Origin: VRUE01 sp036265675
GTDB taxonomy: Bacteria; Actinomycetota; Thermoleophilia; Solirubrobacterales; 70-9
Assembly: GCA_036265675.1 (NCBI GenBank)
Contig: DATAOP010000010.1
Location: 1 to 64,000 of the forward strand
Reading direction: 5' to 3'
Length of the DNA stretch: 64,000 nucleotides
Part shown: positions 23,631-32,410 of the stretch, one piece after another
How the letters are laid out: every line of letters starts with the position of its first letter
Position numbering within the stretch: position 1 is the stretch's first letter
The notes under the pieces: generated by a model
What the model was told of the DNA's origin: nothing
The model's input: only the letters and a program-made list of their open reading frames with translations
Databases searched by the model: none
Made by a program: the position numbers and the translations under genes

Positions 23631-24125
23631 ATGAGTGAGCCGATCCGACTCGTCCCCTACGACCCCGACTGGCCCGCCCGCTTCGAGAGCGAGCGGGCGC
23701 TCCTCGAAGGAGCGATCGGGCAGTGGGCGCCGGGGGGCATCCATCACGTCGGCAGCACAGCCGTTCCCGGCCTCGCCGCGAAGCCGGTCATCGACATCCT
23801 CGTCGGGGTCGCCGACCTGGCCTCCTCGCGAGCCTGCTTCGAGCCGCTGGCCGAGCTCGATTACCACTACGCGCCGTATCTCGCCGAGCAGATGCACTGG
23901 TTCTGCAAGCCGGACCCGCACCGGCGCACCCACCACCTCCACCTCGTCCCCGAGGGCAGCCCCCGCTACCGGGACGAGCTCGCCTTTCGCGACGTCCTCC
24001 GCGCCGATCCGGCGGCAGCGTCGGAATACTCTGCCCTGAAGCGAGAGCTCGCGGAGAGATTCGAGCACGACCGCGACGGATACACCGACGCGAAGACCGA
24101 GTTCATAGCCCGCGCGCTCAGCTGA
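23631..24125 (+). CDS. GrpB family (UPF0157) nucleotidyltransferase-like protein
   Basis: 164 aa. Family signatures are intact: VPYDPDWPARFESERALL, IHHVGSTAVPGLAAKPVIDILVGV and the later HHLHLVPEGSPRYRDELAFRDVLRADP. GrpB proteins share the nucleotidyltransferase fold; the physiological reaction is not known. ATG 23631 has GGAGGGCAG upstream and lies 11 bases after the VOC gene, so it closes a three-gene operon. The 3' end overlaps the convergent DsbA-like gene by 8 bases. Confidence 0.93.
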   Translation: MSEPIRLVPYDPDWPARFESERALLEGAIGQWAPGGIHHVGSTAVPGLAAKPVIDILVGVADLASSRACFEPLAELDYHYAPYLAEQMHWFCKPDPHRRTHHLHLVPEGSPRYRDELAFRDVLRADPAAASEYSALKRELAERFEHDRDGYTDAKTEFIARALS

Positions 24126-24843
24126 CGGCTTCGATCGCCCGTTCGACCTGCCCGAGGCTGGGCCCGTCCTGGAGCGTCCGGGTCCCGTGCGGGCCGGTCA
24201 CGATCGCCCCCAGTCCCGTCCTGATCCCCAGGTCGACGCCGAGCTTCTCGTAGCCCTTGAGCGTGGTCGTGATCGCGCCGTCGGAGCCGCCCTCTTCGTC
24301 GAGGTACTGGCGCCATTCTTCGAAGTCGAGCTCGCCGATCGAGCCCGCCAGAGATTCGAGGAAGTCTTCGTCGATTCCGAACTTTTCCGCTTCGTCCTGG
24401 TTGCGGAAGAAGAGATACGTGTACTGCCAGCCGTAGCCCTGCTGGGCGGCGGCCTCGGCCCCGTAGAAGCCGAGCTCGAGTTCGTTCTCGGCGACCGAGT
24501 AGTGCCGCATCAGGAGCTTCGCGGTGCCGGGGCGCGCGAAGCCTTCGGTCAGCCCGGGAACGATCCCGAGGAAGTCGTCGCGGCAGGTCGAGCACTGCAT
24601 GTCGGTGAAGATCTGGATCGAGACCGGCGCGTCGGAGGAACCGAGCCGGTCGCCTTCCTGAGGGACGCCACCGAAGATCTCCTGCGCTTCCTCGATCCCG
24701 GCGACGTGGACGACTTCGTCGCCCCCTTCCCTGGTCGCGGCCTCGACGAGGGCGTAGCCGAGCGCCAGGACCGTCAGCGCCAGCACGGCGATCACGAACA
24801 GGCGCCCGCGGCGCGGGATCGGGGTGGCGGCTGCTTCCGACAT
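24118..24843 (-). CDS. Membrane-anchored DsbA-like thioredoxin-fold protein
   Basis: 241 aa. One N-terminal membrane anchor (residues about 12-32, after the basic PIPRRGR), then a thioredoxin fold with active-site CSTC in FTDMQCSTCRDDF (about 87-90) and the DsbA-type helical insert. The C-terminal GLGAIVTGPHG may be the strand with the usual cis-Pro region, though the expected TPT/TPA is altered. It probably handles disulfides or reductant outside the membrane. ATG 24843 places the anchor at the N-terminus; upstream extension is not credible. Confidence 0.85.
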   Translation of the reverse strand: MSEAAATPIPRRGRLFVIAVLALTVLALGYALVEAATREGGDEVVHVAGIEEAQEIFGGVPQEGDRLGSSDAPVSIQIFTDMQCSTCRDDFLGIVPGLTEGFARPGTAKLLMRHYSVAENELELGFYGAEAAAQQGYGWQYTYLFFRNQDEAEKFGIDEDFLESLAGSIGELDFEEWRQYLDEEGGSDGAITTTLKGYEKLGVDLGIRTGLGAIVTGPHGTRTLQDGPSLGQVERAIEAVS

Positions 24844-24900
24844 GCCTCCATTATCGCGATCGGGAAATCGATCCCGGCCCACCCCCGGCCCGGCACAATT

Positions 24901-24915
24901 GCCGCAATTTGCGGC
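24901..24915. promoter_or_regulatory. 15-bp palindrome upstream of small-protein promoter
   Basis: GCCGCAA-T-TTGCGGC is a perfect 7+1+7 palindrome, 7 bases before a TTGACA -35 and between two divergent genes. Suitable as an operator; no regulator is known for it. Confidence 0.5.
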
Positions 24916-24922
24916 GGATCGG

Positions 24923-24951
24923 TTGACACGTCCGCCCTCCGCAGTAACTAT
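24923..24951 (+). promoter_or_regulatory. Housekeeping-type promoter of small IF2N-like gene
   Basis: TTGACA (24923-24928) with TAACTA (24945-24950, spacer 16) or AACTAT (24946-24951, spacer 17). This is the best -35 match noticed in the window. Transcription would start about 30 bases before the GTG at 24988. Confidence 0.62.
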
Positions 24952-24987
24952 TTGACTACTCATTTTCAGCGACCTGGGAGGTCCGCC

Positions 24988-25179
24988 GTGGCAAATCACC
25001 TCACTCCGTCTGAGCTTGCCGATGAGATGCACATGAAACGGCAGGAGGTAATCGGCAAATGCGTGGAGATGGGGGTTCCGATATTCCACGGCAGGATCGA
25101 CAAATCGCTCTTCGAGGTTTCCCTGAAGCACGCGCTGGCGATAGCGCCGAGCGCTGAGCGTCGCGCCTCAGCCGCCTAG
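24988..25179 (+). CDS. Small IF2N/HTH-like protein
   Basis: 63 aa basic protein. LTPSELADEMHMKRQEVIGKCVEMGVPIFHGRIDKSLF resembles the N-terminal helical subdomain found at the start of IF-2 (SELAKELGV...EVIKKCVELG), or a short helix-turn-helix. GTG 24988 has GGGAGG 6 bases upstream, and a strong promoter plus palindrome lie further up. Function is unknown; a small nucleic-acid-binding role fits the composition. Confidence 0.75.
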   Translation: MANHLTPSELADEMHMKRQEVIGKCVEMGVPIFHGRIDKSLFEVSLKHALAIAPSAERRASAA

Positions 25180-25201
25180 AGACCGCCCATCAGCGTTGAA
25201 T

Positions 25202-25207
25202 TAGACT
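25202..25207 (+). promoter_or_regulatory. -10 box of acyl-CoA synthetase gene, leaderless type
   Basis: TAGACT ends 7 bases before ATG 25215, with no Shine-Dalgarno. Confidence 0.5.
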
Positions 25208-25214
25208 CCCCGTG

Positions 25215-26996
25215 ATGGAGGAGCGGGGAACCCATTCCGCCACCCTTGCGGACCTGCTGCCGCGGGCAGCGGAGATGTATGGGGAGATGCCGGCGATCCG
25301 CTTCAAGCAGGGCGAGGAGTGGGTTTCGCGGTCCTTCGACGAGGTCGCAGACACGGTCTGCACCCTGGCGCTCGGGCTCGTCGGCCTCGGCGTCGAGAAG
25401 GGAGACAAGGTCTCGATCCTCGGCAACACGCGGCCCGAGTGGACCTACTTCGACTTCGCCGCGCTCTCGATCGGCGCGGTCGTCGTCCCGATCTACCAGA
25501 CCAACTCGCCCGAGGAGTGCCAGTACGTGCTCGAGAACTCCGACGCCAAGGTCGTCGTCGTCGAGGACGACGAGCAGCTGGAGAAGGTCCGCCAGGTGCG
25601 CGGCCAGCTGCCGATGCTCGAGCAGGTGATCCGGATGACCGGCTCCAGCGAGGACGCGATCTCGCTCGAGGACCTCGCCGGCCGCGGCAGCGGCGACTCG
25701 GCGGCGTGGGAGCAGCGCTGGAGCGCGGTGACCAAGGACGACACCTGCACCTTCATCTACACCTCGGGCACGACCGGCCCGCCGAAGGGCTGCGTCATCA
25801 GCCACGGCAACTACCGGGCGATGCTCGACATGGTCAACCAGACCAGCGTCGTCGAGCAGGAAGACGTCAGCTATCTCTACCTTCCGCTCGCCCATTCCTT
25901 CGCCCTCCTGGTCCAGTTCGGGAGCTTCGACCTCGGCGCGACCCTCGCCTACTGGGAGCGCGACCCGCTGAAGATCCTCCCCAACCTCGCCGAGCTGAAG
26001 CCGACCTACTTCCCCTCGGTCCCGCGCATCTTCGAGAAGATCTACACCCTCGCGACCGGCGCGGTCGAGAAAGAGGGCGGCCTGAAAAAGACGATCTTCA
26101 ACTGGGCGATCAAGGTCGGCGGGAAGATGCGAGAGGCGGAACGGGCGGGGCGCGAGCCGGGCTTCCTGCTGCGCAGGCAGTACGCGTTCGCCGACAAGCA
26201 GGTGCTCTCGAAGATCCGCGGGCTGTTCGGCGGCCGCCTGCGGCTGGCGGTCTCCGGCGCGGCCCCGATCAACCCCGAGATCCTGCGTTTCTTCGACTCG
26301 GCCGGCGTCCTCGTCCTCGAGGGCTGGGGCATGACCGAGACCTCGACCGCGGCGACCATCTCCACCCCTGACGACTTCAAGATCGGCACGATCGGGAAAC
26401 CGTTCCCGGGCTGCGAGGTCCGGATCGCCGACGACGGCGAGATCCTGGTCAAGGGCCCGAACGTGTTCCAGGGCTACTACAAGAACGAGGAGGCGACGAG
26501 GGAGACGATCGTCGACGGCTGGCTCCACACCGGCGACCTCGGCTCGATCGACGAGGACGGGTTCATCAGGATCACCGGCCGCAAGAAGGACATCATCATC
26601 ACCGCCGGCGGCAAGAACATCACCCCGGCCAACCTCGAGAACGAGATCAAGCAGCATCCGCTCGTCTCGCAGTGCGTCGTCGTCGGCGACCGCCAGCCCT
26701 ACCTCGTCGCGCTGGTCACGCTCGACCCCGAAGAAGCGCTGGCCTACGCGAAGGAGCACGACCTGCCCGAGGACCCCGAGCAGCTCAGCTCGAACCCGGA
26801 GATACGCAAGTCGATCGAGGACCAGGTCGATGCGATCAACGAGAAGTTCGCCCGCGTCGAGCAGATCAAGAAGATCGCGATCCTCCCCCGCGACCTCACG
26901 CAGGAGAACGGCGAGCTGACCCCAACGCTGAAGGTCAAGCGGGCCGTCGTCGCCCAGAAGCACGCCCCGGAGATCGAGAAGCTCTACGCGAGTTAG
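25215..26996 (+). CDS. Long-chain fatty-acid-CoA ligase (FadD15-like AMP-binding enzyme)
   Basis: 593 aa adenylate-forming enzyme. The P-loop-like motif YTSGTTGPPKGC is at about 178-189, GWGMTETSTAATI is the A5 region, HTGDLGSIDEDGFIRITGRKKDIIITAGGKNI spans A7-A8, and the C-terminal catalytic region PTLKVKR contains the A10 lysine. It activates long-chain fatty acids with ATP and CoA. The related long-chain synthetases (AMP-forming, ACSL type) have this length. An in-frame GTG lies one codon before the ATG; the TAGACT spacing favours 25215. Confidence 0.95.
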   Translation: MEERGTHSATLADLLPRAAEMYGEMPAIRFKQGEEWVSRSFDEVADTVCTLALGLVGLGVEKGDKVSILGNTRPEWTYFDFAALSIGAVVVPIYQTNSPEECQYVLENSDAKVVVVEDDEQLEKVRQVRGQLPMLEQVIRMTGSSEDAISLEDLAGRGSGDSAAWEQRWSAVTKDDTCTFIYTSGTTGPPKGCVISHGNYRAMLDMVNQTSVVEQEDVSYLYLPLAHSFALLVQFGSFDLGATLAYWERDPLKILPNLAELKPTYFPSVPRIFEKIYTLATGAVEKEGGLKKTIFNWAIKVGGKMREAERAGREPGFLLRRQYAFADKQVLSKIRGLFGGRLRLAVSGAAPINPEILRFFDSAGVLVLEGWGMTETSTAATISTPDDFKIGTIGKPFPGCEVRIADDGEILVKGPNVFQGYYKNEEATRETIVDGWLHTGDLGSIDEDGFIRITGRKKDIIITAGGKNITPANLENEIKQHPLVSQCVVVGDRQPYLVALVTLDPEEALAYAKEHDLPEDPEQLSSNPEIRKSIEDQVDAINEKFARVEQIKKIAILPRDLTQENGELTPTLKVKRAVVAQKHAPEIEKLYAS

Positions 26997-27002
26997 GCGT
27001 CT

Positions 27003-27029
27003 GGAGAGGGAGGGGGCGTATGCCTCTCC
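27003..27029. terminator. Hairpin between convergent fadD-like and patatin genes
   Basis: GGAGAGG (27003-27009) pairs with CCTCTCC (27023-27029) around a 13-base loop, in the 46-base gap between two convergent genes. There is no T-run; a bidirectional terminator is likely by position. Confidence 0.5.
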
Positions 27030-27042
27030 TCCGCCTCGGCGG

Positions 27043-28299
27043 CTAAGAGGCCTCTTCGCCGGACTGGCGCAGCAGGGCGGAGGTGGTCTGCTCGAGGACG
27101 CGGCGCCAGGCCGAGGTCTGCTCCGGCTCCTCCTCGGCGGCGCGCTCGACCACTCGCTGGACGCGGCGACCCGAGATCTCGAGCCCGTGACGCTCGGCAA
27201 TCTCCTTGTAGCGGTCGTAGTCCTGGGCGAGGGTCGCGGTCACCGACTCGAATCCGTGCTTGCCGATCTGCAGCCGCCGCGAGTAGTCCATGATCGGCGT
27301 CCCGAACATCAGCTCGTCGTTGGGCTCGGGCTCGACCAGGATGATGTCGACGCCAGGATATTTCTCCTCCCAGCGGGCGACAGCGTCGTGGAGGCGTGAA
27401 TGGGCGATCAGGCGGAAGGTCTGGCTTGCGATCGCCGGCAGGCCCATGTCGGCGACCCGACGTGCGCGGGTGCCGAAAACAGTGGTCAGGGACCTTTCGA
27501 AGTCGTTGACGTACGGAACCAGCGGGTTGACGACGACGATGAATTTCGCTCCCTTTTCAACCGCGATGTCGACATTGGTCGTCGAGCGGATCCCGCCGTC
27601 GAGCAGGTGACGACCCTTGAGCTCGACCGGCTTGTAGATAAGCGGGAGCGCGGTCGAGCACTGGACCGCCTTCGAGATCGGAACGTCGGCCCAGCCTTCC
27701 TCACCGAAGACGATCCGCTCGCAGGTGTCGAGGTCGGTCGCGGTGAGGTAGAGCTCGGGGTCAAGCAACCGGAAGTCGTTGACGCGGCCCGATTCGCCGA
27801 GGACGCTCTCGATGTAGTCGGCGACCCCGTGGCCGGAGTAGACCCCGGTCGGCAGTGCCTCCGCTAGGCCGACTCCGACATCAATCGCCGAGAAGTCCCC
27901 CATCCTCAGCAGGCTGCGGGCCAGCTCCAGCGAGCGGAGGGGAAGCATCGCCGCTTTCTCGAGAAACCCGAGGTAGTTCGGCTTCAGGACCCTGCTGAGG
28001 TCAAGGTCTTCGAGGTCGGACGGGACCCGCTCGTTGATCACCTGCATCATTTCGTCCGGAGTGACGCCGTTGGCGAGCATCGAGGCGACGAACGAGCCGG
28101 CGCTGGTGCCGACGTAGACGTCGAAGTTGTTGACGGTGCTGTTGACCGCGAGCAGGTCGAGTGCGCGCAGCGCGCCGATCTCGTAGACGCCGCCCGTCAT
28201 TCCGCCGCCGCCGAGGACCAAGGCGGTCTTCGACGGTCGTTTGCGGCTCCGCCGGCGGCTGGGTCGCGAGGCCTCCATATCCACAACTTTTCCCATCAA
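27043..28299 (-). CDS. Patatin-like phospholipase
   Basis: 418 aa. The catalytic dyad is present: oxyanion GGGGMTGGVYEIGAL (30-44), nucleophile elbow GTSAG with Ser66, and DGGIRS with Asp234. Such enzymes hydrolyse acyl esters of phospholipids or lysophospholipids. The N-terminus up to residue 22 is strongly basic (RRRSRKRPSK), and the C-terminus (about 360-418) is a charged helical extension. Alternative starts at codons 2 and 8 exist. The gene is divergent from the DD-peptidase with only 18 bases between starts. Confidence 0.92.
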   Translation of the reverse strand: MMGKVVDMEASRPSRRRSRKRPSKTALVLGGGGMTGGVYEIGALRALDLLAVNSTVNNFDVYVGTSAGSFVASMLANGVTPDEMMQVINERVPSDLEDLDLSRVLKPNYLGFLEKAAMLPLRSLELARSLLRMGDFSAIDVGVGLAEALPTGVYSGHGVADYIESVLGESGRVNDFRLLDPELYLTATDLDTCERIVFGEEGWADVPISKAVQCSTALPLIYKPVELKGRHLLDGGIRSTTNVDIAVEKGAKFIVVVNPLVPYVNDFERSLTTVFGTRARRVADMGLPAIASQTFRLIAHSRLHDAVARWEEKYPGVDIILVEPEPNDELMFGTPIMDYSRRLQIGKHGFESVTATLAQDYDRYKEIAERHGLEISGRRVQRVVERAAEEEPEQTSAWRRVLEQTTSALLRQSGEEAS

Positions 28300-28317
28300 C
28301 GTGGATTATCCCAGGAG

Positions 28318-29562
28318 ATGAGGCTGTCTCCCCCCTCAATATTCGGGCTCGTCCTCGTCCTCGGCGCCCTCCTGCTCGCTCCCGGCGCCTCGGCCGCCGG
28401 CCGTTGCAGCACCCTCCAGAGCCGACTCGTCGCCGGCGGAGGCCAGGCGAGCGGCCTGTTCGTCCTCGACCCGGAAAGCGGCAGGGTCCTCTGCCGGCGG
28501 GCGCCGAGCCGGCGCTTCTCGCTCGCCTCCAACATGAAGCTGTTCACGACCGGGGCCGCGATCGGCCGTCTCGGCCCCGAAACCCGGATCCCGACCAGGA
28601 TCGAGGCGACCGGCAGCCTCGACGACGGCGGCGTCCTCCACGGCAGCCTCTACCTGGTCGGGGGCGGAGACCCGGCGCTCGGTGCGCCCTCCTTCTACGA
28701 TCGCTTCCTCGGCGGCTTCGGCACCAACCTCTACGCCCTCAAGGCAAGGATCCGATCCGCGGGCATCCACGCGGTCAGGGGCCGCCTTTACGCCGACGAC
28801 ACGATCTTCGACCGCCGCCGCGGCGTCCCCGACTCCGGCTACGCCACCAGCCCCTACATCGGGCCCCTCTCCGGCCTCGCCTTCGACGTCGGCTTCTCGA
28901 ATTCCAGTGCTACCCGCTTCGCGAGCGATCCGGCCCGGCTGGCGGCGACGAAGCTGGCGCGGTCCATGGACAGCGCCGGAATCGACATCAGGGCCCAGGT
29001 CGCCCTTGGGAAGGCGCCGGCCGACGCCGAGCCGGTGGCGGTCGTCCGCTCGCCGACGATCGCCCGCATCGCGCAGGCGACGAACGTTCCGTCGAACAAC
29101 TATTACGCGGAGACCCTGAACAAGCTGCTCGGAGCGAGGTTCGGGACCAGCGGCAGCACCGCCGCCGGAGCCGCGGTAGTCACCCGCTTCGCGCGCTCCG
29201 AGGGCTCCTACGTCCATGCCGTCGACGGCTCCGGCCTGACCCGCAGCGGCAAGGCCTCGACCGCGCAGGTCGCTCGCTTTCTGGAGGCCATGCGGGCCGA
29301 GCCCTACGGGGAAGACTTCGTCGACTCGCTCGCCGTCGCCGGGCGCGAAGGGACCGTCGCCGACCGGATGGAGGGCACCGCCGCCGCCGGTCGCTGCCGG
29401 GTCAAGACCGGGACCCTGACCGGCGTCAGCGCCCTATCCGGCTACTGCTTCAACGCCAGCGGCCGGACGATGATCTTCTCGATCCTGATGAACGGGGTCC
29501 GCGACCTCGGCCTCGCCCACCTCGAGCAGGACCGGATCGCCGCCGCCGTCGCGAGCTACTGA
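28318..29562 (+). CDS. D-alanyl-D-alanine carboxypeptidase/endopeptidase (PBP4/DacB type, family S13)
   Basis: 414 aa exported penicillin-binding protein. The signal peptide ends near residue 27 (GASAAG). The three active-site motifs are SNMK (Ser71, Lys74), SNN (259-261) and KTG (363-365). The large insert between motifs 1 and 2 (residues 100-240) is typical of S13 enzymes. It trims or cleaves peptidoglycan cross-links. ATG 28318 has AGGAG directly upstream at short spacing. The stop overlaps the convergent ligA gene by 7 bases. Confidence 0.94.
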   Translation: MRLSPPSIFGLVLVLGALLLAPGASAAGRCSTLQSRLVAGGGQASGLFVLDPESGRVLCRRAPSRRFSLASNMKLFTTGAAIGRLGPETRIPTRIEATGSLDDGGVLHGSLYLVGGGDPALGAPSFYDRFLGGFGTNLYALKARIRSAGIHAVRGRLYADDTIFDRRRGVPDSGYATSPYIGPLSGLAFDVGFSNSSATRFASDPARLAATKLARSMDSAGIDIRAQVALGKAPADAEPVAVVRSPTIARIAQATNVPSNNYYAETLNKLLGARFGTSGSTAAGAAVVTRFARSEGSYVHAVDGSGLTRSGKASTAQVARFLEAMRAEPYGEDFVDSLAVAGREGTVADRMEGTAAAGRCRVKTGTLTGVSALSGYCFNASGRTMIFSILMNGVRDLGLAHLEQDRIAAAVASY

Positions 29563-31574
29563 ACGAGCTCCTTCAGGCCGGCCTCGTCGAGCACCTCGGT
29601 TCCCAGCTCCTCGGCCTTGGCCAGCTTCGAGCCGGGGTTGTCGCCGGCGATGACGTAGTCGGTGTTCTTGGAGACCGAGTTGACCACCTTGCCGCCGGCT
29701 GACTTGATCAGCGCCGCGGCCTCCTCGCGGGTGAGGTCCTCGAGGGTCCCGGTCAGGACCAGCGTCCGGCCCTCCAACGGGCCGCCCTCCGCTCGCCTTT
29801 CTGATACGTCCTGCTCAAGGCGCAGGCCCTTCTCGCGCAGCTTCTCGACCAGGTCCCAGGTGCGCTCGTCGGACAGCGACTCGGCGATCTGGACGGCCAT
29901 GATCGGGCCGATCCCCTCGACCTCTTCGATCGCCGTCGGGTCGGCCTCGTGGAGCGCGTCGATCGAGCCGAAGTGGTCCGCCAGCGCCTCGGCGGTGACG
30001 TAGCCGACGCCCGGCAATCCGAGGGCATAGAGGACGCGTTTGAACGGCCGCTCGCGGGATGCCTCGATCGCCGCCAGGAGGTTGCGGGCGGAGATCTCGC
30101 CGAGGCCCTCGAGCCCGACCAGCCGCTCCTCGTCGAGGTCGTAGATGTCGCCGACGTCGGTGATCAGGCCCTGTTCGAGGAAGCGGAGCGCCTGCTTCTC
30201 GCCGAGCCCGTCGATGTCCATAGCGCCCTTGCTGACGAAGTGCTTGACGTGCTGAAAGGACTGGCCGGGACAGCCCGAGCGGTTGGGGCAGATCGTGAAG
30301 ACCGAGTCCTCCGGCTTGACCGTCTCGGTGTTGCAGGCCGGGCAGCGTTTCGGCGGCTTGACCCGACGCGTGCGCTTCGGGCGTTTCTGGATCAGGGGCG
30401 AGACGACCTGCGGGATCACGTCGCCGGCCCTCATCACCACGACCTCGTCGCCGACCCTGACGTCCTTGCGGGCGAGGTCCTCCTCGTTGTGGAGGGTCGC
30501 GGTCGAGACCGTGACCCCGCCGACGTGGACGGGCTCCAGCATCGCGAACGGGACCAGGTGGCCGGTGCGGCCGACGTTCCAGACGACGTCGCGGAGCTTC
30601 GTCGTCGCCGTCGTCGGCGGGAACTTCCAGGCGATCGCCCAGCGCGGCTCGCGGCCGGCGACGCCGAGCTCGCGCCAGAGCGCGCGCTCGTCGAGCTTGA
30701 CGACGACGCCGTCGATCTCGTAGTCGAGCTCATCACGGCGCTCCTCCCACCATCTGCAGCGTTTGACGACCGAGTCGACGCCGGGATGATGGTCGGTGTC
30801 CGGGTTTACCTTGAAGCCGCGCTCGCGCAGCCATTCGATCTCATCGCGGTGGGTCGCGAGGCCGAGCCCGCGCGTGGCGCCGGTCCCGTAGCACCAGATC
30901 GAGAGCGGCCGTTCGGCGGCCAGCGCCGGGTCGAGCTGCCGGATCGCCCCCGCAGCCGAATTGCGGGGATTCGCGAAGGTCGGTTCGCCGGCCTCGGCGC
31001 GGCGCTCGTTGAGCGCTTTGAACTCGGCGATCGGAAGGTAGATCTCGCCCCGCACTTCGACCAGCTCCGGCGGGTCGGGAATCCGCAGCGGGATCGCGCC
31101 GATCGTCCGCAGGTTGCGGGTCACATCCTCGCCGACCCGGCCGTCGCCCCGAGTCGCGCCGCGGACGAGGACCCCGTCCTCGTAGGTGAGCGTGATCGCG
31201 AGGCCGTCGATCTTCGGCTCGGTCGTGTAGCTGAACTCCGAGGCGGTGATGTCGAGACGTTTGAGGTGGTTGCGCAGGCGGGTCTCCCAGGCCCGCAGCT
31301 CCTCCTCGCTGCGGGCATTGGCGAGCGAGAGCATCTGCTCGAGGTGCTCGACACGCTCGAAGCGGTCGAGCGGCGGGGCGCCGACGCGCTGGGTCGGCGA
31401 GTCGGGGGTGAGCAGCTCCGGGTGCTCGGACTCGATCGCACGCAGCTCGTCGAGGAGGGCGTCGTACTCGTCGTCGCCGATCTCGGGTTCGTCGAGGACG
31501 TAGTAAAGCCGGTTGTGGCGCTCCAGTTCCTTCTTGAGAGTCTCCGCCCGCTTGCCGGGGTCGCCGCCGCTCAT
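29556..31574 (-). CDS. ligA: NAD-dependent DNA ligase
   Basis: 672 aa, full length. It seals nicks in duplex DNA using NAD. Domain order: Ia (YYVLDEPEIGDDEYDALLDEL), adenylation with nucleophile Lys121 in KIDG, OB fold, four-Cys zinc finger (CPACNTETVKPED...CPNRSGC), helix-hairpin-helix repeats (GLGEKQ, GLEGLGEIS, LGLPGVGYVTAEAL, EGIGPIMA) and a C-terminal BRCT domain (GRTLVLTGTLEDLTREEAAALIKSAGGKV). The start overlaps the surE stop by 4 bases, so surE-ligA form an operon. Confidence 0.98.
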   Translation of the reverse strand: MSGGDPGKRAETLKKELERHNRLYYVLDEPEIGDDEYDALLDELRAIESEHPELLTPDSPTQRVGAPPLDRFERVEHLEQMLSLANARSEEELRAWETRLRNHLKRLDITASEFSYTTEPKIDGLAITLTYEDGVLVRGATRGDGRVGEDVTRNLRTIGAIPLRIPDPPELVEVRGEIYLPIAEFKALNERRAEAGEPTFANPRNSAAGAIRQLDPALAAERPLSIWCYGTGATRGLGLATHRDEIEWLRERGFKVNPDTDHHPGVDSVVKRCRWWEERRDELDYEIDGVVVKLDERALWRELGVAGREPRWAIAWKFPPTTATTKLRDVVWNVGRTGHLVPFAMLEPVHVGGVTVSTATLHNEEDLARKDVRVGDEVVVMRAGDVIPQVVSPLIQKRPKRTRRVKPPKRCPACNTETVKPEDSVFTICPNRSGCPGQSFQHVKHFVSKGAMDIDGLGEKQALRFLEQGLITDVGDIYDLDEERLVGLEGLGEISARNLLAAIEASRERPFKRVLYALGLPGVGYVTAEALADHFGSIDALHEADPTAIEEVEGIGPIMAVQIAESLSDERTWDLVEKLREKGLRLEQDVSERRAEGGPLEGRTLVLTGTLEDLTREEAAALIKSAGGKVVNSVSKNTDYVIAGDNPGSKLAKAEELGTEVLDEAGLKELVQ

Positions 31575-32374
31575 ACCGCCGATGCGAGCATCGCCTCGAA
31601 GTCGATCGCTCGCAGCCGGTCGAGGCCCCCCCTGTCGGTGAGGTCGAAATGGATCGGGGTGACCGAGATGCGGCCCTGCGCGATGGCCGAGAGGTCGGTG
31701 CCTGCCTCGTCTTCGAACGAGGGCTCGAACCCGTAGATCTCGTAGCGCAGCTTGCCGGTCTCGGGGTCCTCGTCAACGAGCTTCAGCTCGTCGTCGTAGA
31801 GGCGTTTGCCGAGCCGCGTCACCTCAATCCCGGTCGGCTCGCAGGATGGGAGGTTGACGTTGACGAGGGTCTCGGGCGGCATCGTCTCGCCGACGAGACG
31901 CTCGACCAGCCGCGCCGTGAACGGCCCGGCGAAGGCGAAGTTGAAGCGGCCGCTGACGTAGCCCATGCCGCCGCCGGAGGACTGCTGCGACAGGGCCAGC
32001 GCCGGAATCCCGAGCACGATTCCCTCGAGCGCCGCGGCGACCGTCCCCGAGTAGGTGATGTCGTCGCCGAGGTTGGAGCCGTGGTTGACGCCGGAGACGA
32101 TCAGGTCGGGACGGCCACCGAGCAGCCCGAGCTCGGCAAAGCGGACGCAGTCGACGGGAGTGCCGTCGGTGGCGAAGCCGCGATCGCCGTCGCCGAACTC
32201 GACTTCCTCGACCGTCAGCGGCGAGCGCGTCGTGATGCTTCGCGCGGTCGCGCTGCGGTTGGAGTCCGGCGCGATCACACCCACGTCGACCCCGTCCAGC
32301 TCGCGCAGCGCCCGCCGCGCGGCCTGCAGGCCCGGGGCCGCGATCCCGTCGTCGTTGGTGAGAAGCACCCTCAC
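31571..32374 (-). CDS. surE: 5'/3'-nucleotidase SurE
   Basis: 267 aa survival protein that removes phosphate from nucleoside monophosphates. The metal site is NDDG (residues 7-10, Asp8 and Asp9) with Ser in PDSNRSATARSIT and Asn in SGVNHGSNLGDDITYSGTVAAALEG. GTG 32374 is chosen because the first beta strand VRVLLTNDDG begins there and TAAAAT lies 7 bases upstream, giving a leaderless message. It is translationally coupled to ligA and divergent from truA. Confidence 0.96.
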   Translation of the reverse strand: MRVLLTNDDGIAAPGLQAARRALRELDGVDVGVIAPDSNRSATARSITTRSPLTVEEVEFGDGDRGFATDGTPVDCVRFAELGLLGGRPDLIVSGVNHGSNLGDDITYSGTVAAALEGIVLGIPALALSQQSSGGGMGYVSGRFNFAFAGPFTARLVERLVGETMPPETLVNVNLPSCEPTGIEVTRLGKRLYDDELKLVDEDPETGKLRYEIYGFEPSFEDEAGTDLSAIAQGRISVTPIHFDLTDRGGLDRLRAIDFEAMLASAV

Positions 32375-32381
32375 GGGGCCG

Positions 32382-32403
32382 ATTTTAGGTTGCGCTGCAT
32401 ACT
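32382..32403. promoter_or_regulatory. Divergent leaderless promoters of surE and truA
   Basis: Minus strand: TAAAAT (32387-32382) is 7 bases before the surE GTG. Plus strand: CATACT (32398-32403) is 7 bases before the truA GTG at 32411; TAGGTT (32386-32391) is a second possible box. Neither start has a Shine-Dalgarno. Confidence 0.5.
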
Positions 32404-32410
32404 GCTCGCC

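Noticed and set aside
25176..27200. 674-codon minus-strand open frame
   Set aside because: Antisense to the full-length acyl-CoA synthetase with all adenylation motifs; Asp/Arg/Leu-rich without motifs.
30110..30300. Helix-hairpin-helix repeats in ligA considered as a separate gene
   Set aside because: They are the normal HhH domain of NAD-dependent ligase in one continuous frame.
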